11,492 bases of DNA from NCBI GenBank assembly GCA_021158845.1, contig JAGGSY010000124.1:1-11492 (forward strand), read 5' to 3'. The notes under the pieces were generated by a model. That model saw nothing but the letters and a program-made list of their open reading frames with translations, searched no databases and was not told where the DNA came from. Below are positions 6,989-11,492 of this stretch, in pieces. Positions within the stretch are counted from its first letter, which is position 1. Every line of letters begins with the position of its first letter. The stretch is from Caldisericia bacterium. Lineage in GTDB: Bacteria > Caldisericota > Caldisericia > B22-G15. A program made the position numbers and the translations under genes.

Positions 6989-7669
6989 TTACCACCTTCT
7001 CCAATAGTCATTATAATAGTAATCTCTTCTCCTTCTTCCACCCATGAGAATGATTAATGCTATGCCAGCTACAAATCCACCCACATGTGCCCAGAAAGCT
7101 ATGCCTGTTCCAAGTCTTCCAAAGGAGGTGAATGCAGGAATAAGCTGCATTAAAAACCATATTCCAAGGAATACGAATGCAGGCACCGGTATTATGGTTA
7201 CATAGAAAAAGAGGAAGGTAAGGGCGAGGACTTTTGCATTTGGATAGAGATAGAAGTATGCCCCCATAACTCCTGCTATCGCCCCTGATGCTCCAATGGT
7301 GGGAATCATGGATGAGGCATACATTATTGAGTGAATAAGACCAGCAAGGATTCCAGAGAGAAGGTAGAACAATATAAACTTAGCTGGTCCAAGGAAATTC
7401 TCAACATTATCACCAAAGATCCAAAGATACAGCATATTTCCTATTATATGGGCAAAATTTCCGTGAAGAAACATTGATGTTATAAGTGTTAGATACTCCA
7501 TTCCTCCAAAGGTGAACAATCTTTTAGGCACAATTCCCCATTTGTATATGAGCATGTGAAGGTTTGGATTTAACATTTCATATATGAAAACAATTACATT
7601 TATTATTATAAGTGTAACAGTAACATATGGAAACCTCCTTCTCGGGTTTATTTCCAATATGGTTATAAT
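6989..7669 (-). CDS. Rhomboid-family intramembrane serine protease, probable ATT start
   Basis: Polytopic membrane protease that cleaves transmembrane helices of unknown client proteins. Numbering from ATT 7669: HGNFAHIIGN (69-78) holds the family His and Asn, GASGAIAG gives catalytic Ser128, and WAHVGGF gives catalytic His195. About six hydrophobic segments span 14-210. The C-terminus is a short cytoplasmic tail rich in Arg and Tyr (RRRRDYYYNDYWRRW). TTG 7657 would also open the frame (222 aa) but lies 17-19 nt from the SD AAGGAGG (7677-7683). ATT 7669 lies 7 nt from it and gives an N-terminus M-I-T-I-L-E-I-N-P that lines up with the M-I-P-L-R-D-x-N-P start common in this rhomboid group. A stop in frame (7685-7687) blocks any longer form. 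It heads the operon with pyk and the division gene. Gene identity is firm; the start is moderately sure. Confidence 0.92.
   Translation of the reverse strand: MITILEINPRRRFPYVTVTLIIINVIVFIYEMLNPNLHMLIYKWGIVPKRLFTFGGMEYLTLITSMFLHGNFAHIIGNMLYLWIFGDNVENFLGPAKFILFYLLSGILAGLIHSIMYASSMIPTIGASGAIAGVMGAYFYLYPNAKVLALTFLFFYVTIIPVPAFVFLGIWFLMQLIPAFTSFGRLGTGIAFWAHVGGFVAGIALIILMGGRRRRDYYYNDYWRRW
6992..6998 (-). promoter_or_regulatory. Ribosome binding site deciding the pyk start
   Basis: AAGGTGG on the minus strand, within the last codons of the rhomboid gene, lies 5 nt before ATG 6986. The upstream TTG at 7004 has no comparable site, which supports the shorter pyruvate kinase and a 2-nt gap to the rhomboid stop. 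Confidence 0.6.
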
Positions 7670-7676
7670 ATATTCT

Positions 7677-7683
7677 CCTCCTT
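7677..7683 (-). promoter_or_regulatory. Ribosome binding site for the rhomboid gene, pointing to an ATT start
   Basis: AAGGAGG (extended to AAGGAGGAG) on the minus strand follows directly after an in-frame stop codon (7685-7687). It is 7 nt from ATT 7669, but 19 nt from the first standard start codon, TTG 7657. Confidence 0.65.
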
Positions 7684-7710
7684 CTTACCAAAGTTTCCTT
7701 CCATATAACC

Positions 7711-7740
7711 ATTTTACACTAATAATTATTTAATTTACAA
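7711..7740 (-). promoter_or_regulatory. Candidate promoter of the rhomboid-pyk-division operon
   Basis: On the minus strand, TTGTAA (7735-7740) and TAAAAT (7711-7716) are 18 nt apart, with each element close to sigma-70 consensus. Transcription would start near 7705, giving a leader of about 35 nt before ATT 7669. The region is very AT-rich, so chance matches are easy. Confidence 0.4.
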
Positions 7741-7790
7741 GTTTAAGGAGATTTGAAATTCCAAATTTTTATTTTTGTGGTATTATATTT

Positions 7791-7819
7791 TTGTTTTATT
7801 ATGAAAAATCTGATATAAT
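7791..7819 (+). promoter_or_regulatory. Candidate extended -10 promoter of the rplS operon
   Basis: TGATATAAT (7811-7819) is a perfect extended -10, and TTGTTT (7791-7796) lies 17 nt before the TATAAT hexamer. Transcription would start near 7826, leaving a leader of about 27 nt with AAGGAGG at 7839-7845, 7 nt before the rplS ATG. The leader is too short for an L19-type autoregulatory RNA. Confidence 0.6.
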
Positions 7820-7852
7820 TTATTGTCAGTTGGATTATAAGGAGGATAGAAG

Positions 7853-8320
7853 ATGAGAGAGATAAGACTTATAGAGAACAGTTTCTTAAGAGATGATATT
7901 CCTGACTTTAAACCCGGTGATACCCTAAGGGTTCATATAAAGATAAAGGAAGGAAACAAGGAGAGAATTCAGGTTTTTGAAGGAATATGTATTGCAAGAA
8001 GGGGAAGTGGAACAAGAGAAACCTTTACAGTGAGGAAGTATTCCTTCGGAGTTGGTGTTGAAAAAGTTTTTCCGCTGAATTCCCCAACCATTGAGAAGAT
8101 TGAAGTTGTAAGATACGGAGATGTAAAGAGAGCCAAACTCTACTATTTGAGAGGTTTGAGAGGAAAGAAGGCAAGAGTTAAGGAGAAAGTCAAAGTAAAG
8201 AAACAGAAGAAGAAAGTTGTTGAAGAAAAGATAGAGAAACCTCCCGAGGCTGAAGAGAATTTAGAAAATAAAGAGGCTGAAGAGATTTCACAGAAAGAAG
8301 AGGAAGAGACTAAGGAATAG
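7853..8320 (+). CDS. rplS: Ribosomal protein L19 with a long charged C-terminal tail
   Basis: Large-subunit protein at the interface with the 30S subunit. Residues 1-112 are a complete L19: IPDFKPGDTLRVHIK (16-30), RIQVFEGICIARRGSG (38-53), ETFTVRKYSFGVGVEKVFP (56-74) and the signature VKRAKLYYLRGLRGKKAR (91-108). The family is usually about 115 aa. Here it runs on to 155 aa: a lysine-rich block (about 109-121) is followed by a tail (124-155) of which nearly half is glutamate. There is no frameshift; the tail has the same codon style as the core. The start is ATG 7853 with AAGGAGG 7 nt upstream. It heads an operon with lepB and rnhB, a fragment of the common trmD-rplS-lepB-rnhB order, but rpsP, rimM and trmD are not upstream. 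Confidence 0.97.
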   Translation: MREIRLIENSFLRDDIPDFKPGDTLRVHIKIKEGNKERIQVFEGICIARRGSGTRETFTVRKYSFGVGVEKVFPLNSPTIEKIEVVRYGDVKRAKLYYLRGLRGKKARVKEKVKVKKQKKKVVEEKIEKPPEAEENLENKEAEEISQKEEEETKE

Positions 8321-8325
8321 TATGC

Positions 8326-8871
8326 ATGAGTAAAACCTTCAAAGAGGTTGTAAGCTGGATTCTAACCTTTGCCATTGCATTTGGTCTTGCATATCTTATA
8401 AGGAGATATATTTATGAGCCATACAAAGTTCAGATGTCTTCTATGAATCCAACCATATACGAAAACGACATAATTATAGTTAATAAATTCATTTTCAGAT
8501 TCAAAGATCCAGAAAGGGGGGAAGTTGTAATATTTAAACCACCGTATGGATCAAAGGATTATATAAAAAGGGTTATTGGTCTTCCAGGAGAAACTTTGGA
8601 GATAAAGGACGGTTTTGTATTTATAGATGGTAAGAAACTCATTGAACCGTACATAAAAAATTCCACCCCTGGAATATATGGACCCATTGAAATACCTCAG
8701 GGAGAGGTATTTTTGATGGGAGATAACAGAGGCAACTCCCTTGACTCAAGAGAATTTGGTCCCATTGAGATCAAAAAACTTGAAGGAAGGGCAGAACTTA
8801 TATTCTGGCCCCCAAAACACTTTAAACTCCTTCGGGGATACCCAAGTTTTGAAACTACCAGTAGGAGTTGA
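8326..8871 (+). CDS. lepB: Signal peptidase I (type I leader peptidase)
   Basis: Membrane-anchored serine protease that removes signal peptides from exported proteins on the outer face of the membrane. One N-terminal membrane helix (about 9-25) is followed by the catalytic domain. QMSSMNPT holds nucleophile Ser39, and YIKRVIGLPGE holds the general base Lys81. The third conserved box, MGDNRGNSLDSREFG, is intact. At 181 aa it matches the compact single-helix form found in Gram-positives and thermophiles. ATG 8326 lies 5 nt after the rplS stop, with AAGGA at 8312-8316. ATG 8322, out of frame, is followed after three codons by a stop and is not used. Its 3' end overlaps the rnhB start by about 23 nt. 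Confidence 0.95.
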   Translation: MSKTFKEVVSWILTFAIAFGLAYLIRRYIYEPYKVQMSSMNPTIYENDIIIVNKFIFRFKDPERGEVVIFKPPYGSKDYIKRVIGLPGETLEIKDGFVFIDGKKLIEPYIKNSTPGIYGPIEIPQGEVFLMGDNRGNSLDSREFGPIEIKKLEGRAELIFWPPKHFKLLRGYPSFETTSRS

Positions 8872-9511
8872 TGAAGCAGGAAGGGGCTCTATTGCAGGTC
8901 CTGTGGTTGCAGCCTCATTTCCCCTTCTTTCCCTACCAAAAATTTCTATTACCGATTCTAAAAAAATAAAGGAAGACGAAAGGGAGAAGATATTTGATTA
9001 TATTCTTGAAGGAAAATTTCCCTTTGGTGTAGGCGTTGTATCCAACGAATTTATAGATAGAGAGGGAATACTCTCAGCCACCTTTGAAGCAATGAAACTA
9101 TCCATACTTCCATTTCTATATAAGAAAGAATTGGATGTTGAAACATACAGGATGCTTTCCCTTGATGAACTTTTAAATGAGACTGTAAAAAGTTATGAAA
9201 ATTACTCGGTTTTCTTTCCAGAGAGAATTTTTATATCAGATATACTCATAGTTGTGGATGGCAATTCAATATTTACAGAGAGCATCCCACTTGTCTCTAT
9301 GATAAAGGGAGACGAGAAGGTTTCCCTCATATCTTTTGCCTCAGTTGTTGCCAAGGTTGTAAGGGATAGAATTATGAGGAAGCTGTCAGAGGAATTTAAG
9401 GAGTATGGATGGGATAGAAACAAAGGCTATGGAACAAGGAAGCATTTTAAAGCTATTGAAAAGTATGGATTATCAATGTATCATAGAAGAAGTTTCTTAG
9501 ATAAGAGGTGA
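8849..9511 (+). CDS. rnhB: Ribonuclease HII, TTG start and internal insertion
   Basis: Endonuclease that cuts the RNA strand of RNA-DNA hybrids and removes single ribonucleotides from DNA. From TTG 8849 the protein is 220 aa and opens MKLPVGVDEAGRG, which is how the family opens. Metal-binding carboxylates are D8 and E9 (VDEAGRG), D137 (VVDGN) and D155 (IKGDEK). TDSKKI (35-40), SFASVVAKVVRDR (162-174), KGYGTRKH (192-199) and the terminal HRRSF are also intact. The frame opens as far back as ATG 8741, but that would add 36 unrelated residues read through lepB. TTG 8849 is a judgement, with only GGGGA (8834-8838) as a possible SD. The spacing E9 to D137 is about 40 residues longer than in Thermotoga maritima RNase HII, so an insertion lies about 91-131. 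It overlaps lepB and ends 3 nt before the next gene. Confidence 0.92.
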   Translation: MKLPVGVDEAGRGSIAGPVVAASFPLLSLPKISITDSKKIKEDEREKIFDYILEGKFPFGVGVVSNEFIDREGILSATFEAMKLSILPFLYKKELDVETYRMLSLDELLNETVKSYENYSVFFPERIFISDILIVVDGNSIFTESIPLVSMIKGDEKVSLISFASVVAKVVRDRIMRKLSEEFKEYGWDRNKGYGTRKHFKAIEKYGLSMYHRRSFLDKR

Positions 9512-9514
9512 GGG

Positions 9515-10738
9515 ATGAGATTAGGTCTTATACCTTTAAGTTCTGATGAGACAAGAAGGCCCATTGAGTTATCCTTTCTTAAGGAAGTAAGGGATTTTGT
9601 TGAGAAAAAAGGTATTGAGGTGGAGGAGTTTAAAGAGGGAGAGGATTATGATTTTGTTATCTTTCTTGTTGTTACAGGGGGGAGCGAGAGAAAGTTTCTT
9701 AAAATTCACAAAAAGTTTTCTCCTCCCTATCTATTCATAACTAATAAGTTTAACAACTCTCTTCCAGCGGCACTTGAGATAAATGCATACCTTAAAGGGA
9801 AGGGAAGGATATTCTTGTGGGATAAGAGAAGCGAAAAGAAAGATTTTGTAAGAGCACTTAAAACCCTTAAACTCACAGAGGAGATTAAAGGGAAAAAGAT
9901 GGGAGTTATTGGAAAACCAAGTTTCTGGCTTATTGCATCAACTCCCGATGAAAGTGTGGTTAAGGAAAGATTTGGTATAGATATTGACTTTTACCCCATA
10001 GAAAAATTTATAGAGAGAGTTAAAAAAAGTGATGATTCTTCCATAGATGAGATACTCATTGATTTGAAAAAGAAAGCTACTAAAATAACTGAGATTGATG
10101 ATAATGAATTAAGGAAGGCACTCAAAGTTTATAAGACTACAAAGAAGATTGCCGTTGAGAGAGGGTGGGATTTACTTTCTATGGAATGTTTTAGTATTAT
10201 AAAACCTCTTGATACCACCGGTTGTGTTGCTCTATCCCTTCTTACAAGTGAGGGAATAACTGCTGGCTGTGAAGGAGACATCCCTTCAACCCTAACTATG
10301 TATATAATGCAGAAGCTTACAGAAAGACCATCTTTTATGGGAAATATTGCATGGGTTGATAGAAGTGGGGAGGAAACTACTGATCTATACTTTGCCCACT
10401 GCACTGTTCCATTAAAGATGGTTAAGAGTTTTTCCTTGATGACTCACTTTGAAACAGGAAAGGGAGTTGGTATAAAGGGATTTTTTGACAGAAGTATAGG
10501 AACACTAACAAGAATTGGAGGAGATAGTCTTAACAGGATATTCTTTGCAAGGGCAAAGATAGAGAAAAACCTTAGGAGTGAGATGATGTGTAGAACCCAG
10601 ATAGTGTTAAAGGTTAAGGCAAAGTCAGATTACTTCTTAAAAAGACCTATAGGAAACCACCACATTTTTTCAATGGGTGATTATACAGAGGAACTTGAAC
10701 TCTTTTCTGAAATAATGAAGCTGGAGAGGGTTTATTAG
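9515..10738 (+). CDS. L-fucose isomerase-like protein (COG2407-type), function unknown
   Basis: Probable cytosolic sugar-isomerase-like protein of the L-fucose/L-arabinose isomerase fold; no substrate can be assigned. Residues 1-190 are a divergent alpha/beta region. The C-terminal half has the family blocks: GWDLLSMECFSII (218-229), TTGCVALSLL, TAGCEGDIPSTLTM (249-262), NIAWVD ending D282, FAHCTVPLKM (H295), HFETGKGVGIKG and GNHHIFSMGDY (380-390). By analogy with fucose and arabinose isomerases, E253, D282 and a His of the NHH motif are candidate metal ligands; this is inference. At 407 aa it is shorter than FucI (about 590 aa) and near the size of the uncharacterised group. ATG 9515 follows the rnhB stop by 3 nt, with GAGGTG at 9505-9510. 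No sugar transport or catabolic gene adjoins it. Its stop overlaps that of the convergent lexA by four bases. Confidence 0.75.
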   Translation: MRLGLIPLSSDETRRPIELSFLKEVRDFVEKKGIEVEEFKEGEDYDFVIFLVVTGGSERKFLKIHKKFSPPYLFITNKFNNSLPAALEINAYLKGKGRIFLWDKRSEKKDFVRALKTLKLTEEIKGKKMGVIGKPSFWLIASTPDESVVKERFGIDIDFYPIEKFIERVKKSDDSSIDEILIDLKKKATKITEIDDNELRKALKVYKTTKKIAVERGWDLLSMECFSIIKPLDTTGCVALSLLTSEGITAGCEGDIPSTLTMYIMQKLTERPSFMGNIAWVDRSGEETTDLYFAHCTVPLKMVKSFSLMTHFETGKGVGIKGFFDRSIGTLTRIGGDSLNRIFFARAKIEKNLRSEMMCRTQIVLKVKAKSDYFLKRPIGNHHIFSMGDYTEELELFSEIMKLERVY

Positions 10739-11328
10739 TACCTCCTCCAGACCCCTATAACCTTTCCTATAATCTTTATCCTTTTATCTATTTTTATTGG
10801 TTTATACTTTGGATTTTCAGGAAAGAGAAATGATTCACCCCTCTTTATTTTGAACCTCTTTACTGTAACTTCCTCACCATCTACAAGGGCAACACATATG
10901 TCATTCTCCTTAACTTCAATGTCAGGGTCAACAACAACCATGTCATTATCAAGTATCCCTGCATCCTTCATACTATCTCCACTAACTCTAAGTAAGAATG
11001 CATTTGGATGTAAGTTTCTATCTATTGGAAGTTTAATGTAATCCTCAATATCTTGAACGGCAAGATTTGGCTTCCCCGCTTTTACCTTTCCAACAATGGG
11101 AAAGGAGGAGACCACGTCCTTAGTCACTATTATTGACCTTGCCCCTCTTTTTCTTTTTATATAACCCTTTTCTTCAAGTCTTCTCAAATAGAAGAAGACT
11201 GTTGCTGTGGAGGAGAGACCAACTTCTCTTCCAATTTCCCTTACAGTGGGAGTGATTCCTCTTCTCTTTGATTCAACTATAAATTCAAGTATATCTTTTT
11301 CCCTATCTGTTAGATCTCCCCTCTCCAT
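10735..11328 (-). CDS. lexA: LexA repressor, SOS regulator
   Basis: Represses DNA-damage genes and cleaves itself when RecA filaments form. Residues 1-65 are the winged helix-turn-helix (PTVREIGREVGLSS, then recognition helix STATVFFYLRRLEEKG). Residues about 75-197 are the S24 autoprotease domain: cleavage site A84-G85 in VGKVKAGKP, nucleophile S119 in SGDSM, and general base K157 in EEVTVKRF. The length of 197 aa is typical (about 200). Where Bacillus LexA has HGH in its recognition helix this protein has FFY (45-47), so its operator may differ from the Bacillus or E. coli box. ATG 11328 has AAGGAG about 11 nt upstream and lies inside the Nudix gene. Any autoregulatory promoter must lie beyond the window or in the Nudix coding region; no SOS box was seen by eye. 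Confidence 0.96.
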   Translation of the reverse strand: MERGDLTDREKDILEFIVESKRRGITPTVREIGREVGLSSTATVFFYLRRLEEKGYIKRKRGARSIIVTKDVVSSFPIVGKVKAGKPNLAVQDIEDYIKLPIDRNLHPNAFLLRVSGDSMKDAGILDNDMVVVDPDIEVKENDICVALVDGEEVTVKRFKIKRGESFLFPENPKYKPIKIDKRIKIIGKVIGVWRRY

Positions 11329-11492
11329 CTTTAAGAACTCTCCTTCCTTTTTCTATGGCATCCTTTACCCTTTCTGGAAGAGGGTAATCCTTTACTTCTT
11401 CTAATTTAATCCACTTTAAATCAAGGGCATCAGAGCCAACCCTTATTTCTCCAGATAGGTACTCTGCCACAACATCTATTATTACATAGTGA
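11303..11492 (-). CDS. Nudix hydrolase, C-terminal part only (5' end outside window)
   Basis: An open frame enters from the right edge on the minus strand and stops at TAG 11303-11305. The 62 visible residues begin HYVIIDVVAEYLSGE, followed by IRVGSDALDLKWIKLEEV, DYPLPERV and IEKGRR. This pattern (H-[FY]-V-x-I-D with a small hydrophobic/acidic strand, then S/D-A-x-D-x-x-W-x-x-L-x-E-[LV]) is typical of the C-terminal half of ADP-ribose-pyrophosphatase-like Nudix proteins. Such enzymes hydrolyse nucleoside diphosphate derivatives. The Nudix box itself lies outside the window, so the call is by C-terminal similarity only. The gene overlaps the lexA start by 26 nt, so the two are probably co-transcribed and translationally coupled. 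Confidence 0.65.
   Translation of the reverse strand, partial: HYVIIDVVAEYLSGEIRVGSDALDLKWIKLEEVKDYPLPERVKDAIEKGRRVLKDGEGRSNR

Larger units (their letters stand above)
7670..7852. other. Divergent intergenic region, no gene
   Basis: The only non-coding stretch of note (183 bp) separates the leftward rhomboid operon from the rightward rplS operon. It holds both RBSs and facing promoter candidates. An imperfect palindrome at 7751-7766 (ATTTG, 6 nt, CAAAT) lies between the two promoters and could be an operator, though AT-rich sequence makes this weak. No tRNA, small ORF or structured leader was seen. Confidence 0.5.

Noticed and set aside
6987..7004. pyk starting at TTG 7004
   Set aside because: No SD precedes it, and ATG 6986 has AAGGTGG at 5 nt and matches the family N-terminus.
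7751..7777. Hairpin ATTTG/CAAAT followed by T-rich sequence as an intrinsic terminator
   Set aside because: The stem is only five A/T-rich pairs and lies between divergent promoters with no gene ending before it.
8322..8333. ATG 8322 as start of lepB
   Set aside because: Out of frame with lepB; reads three codons to a stop. ATG 8326 opens the real gene.
8741..8848. rnhB extension back to ATG 8741
   Set aside because: The added 36 residues are lepB sequence read in another frame and have no likeness to RNase HII.
1..11492. CRISPR array, insertion sequence, tRNA or phage-related element
   Set aside because: No direct repeats of the needed spacing, no transposase or integrase motif, and no tRNA-like fold were seen; coding style is uniform along the window.

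Overview
The window is a gene-dense, AT-rich bacterial chromosome segment. It carries ordinary bacterial housekeeping genes (L19, signal peptidase I, RNase HII, LexA, TGT, pyruvate kinase, an FtsB/DivIC-type division protein). Arginine is coded almost only by AGA/AGG, Shine-Dalgarno (SD) sequences are strong, and most gene gaps are a few bases or overlaps. This suggests a low-GC, possibly thermophilic bacterium with a compact genome. The phylum cannot be fixed from sequence alone; Caldiserica-, Dictyoglomi- or Thermotogae-like lineages are guesses. No mobile element, CRISPR array, tRNA, rRNA or intrinsic terminator was seen.

Layout. (1) 49-5287, plus strand, one apparent operon: iron-dependent alcohol dehydrogenase, an ABC permease made of two fused permease halves, its ATPase with a C-terminal extra domain, and tgt. 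No substrate-binding protein is present. (2) 5284-7669, minus strand, operon read from right to left: rhomboid protease, pyruvate kinase, FtsB/DivIC-like protein. It converges on tgt with overlapping stop codons. (3) 7670-7852, the only sizeable intergenic region (183 bp), with divergent promoter candidates. (4) 7853-10738, plus strand: rplS with a long charged tail, lepB, rnhB, and an uncharacterised L-fucose-isomerase-like protein. (5) 10735-11492, minus strand: 3' part of a Nudix hydrolase gene overlapping lexA, again converging with overlapping stops.

The most unusual signal is translational. Two genes, tgt (4181) and the rhomboid gene (7669, minus), appear to start at ATT codons. Each has a strong SD at 6-7 nt, each lacks a well-placed ATG/GTG/TTG in frame, and each N-terminus fits its family only if the ATT start is used. 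The second point of interest is the SBP-less, duplicated-permease ABC system with an AAA-associated ATPase, co-transcribed with a probably NADP(H)-linked iron alcohol dehydrogenase. Its substrate is unknown.
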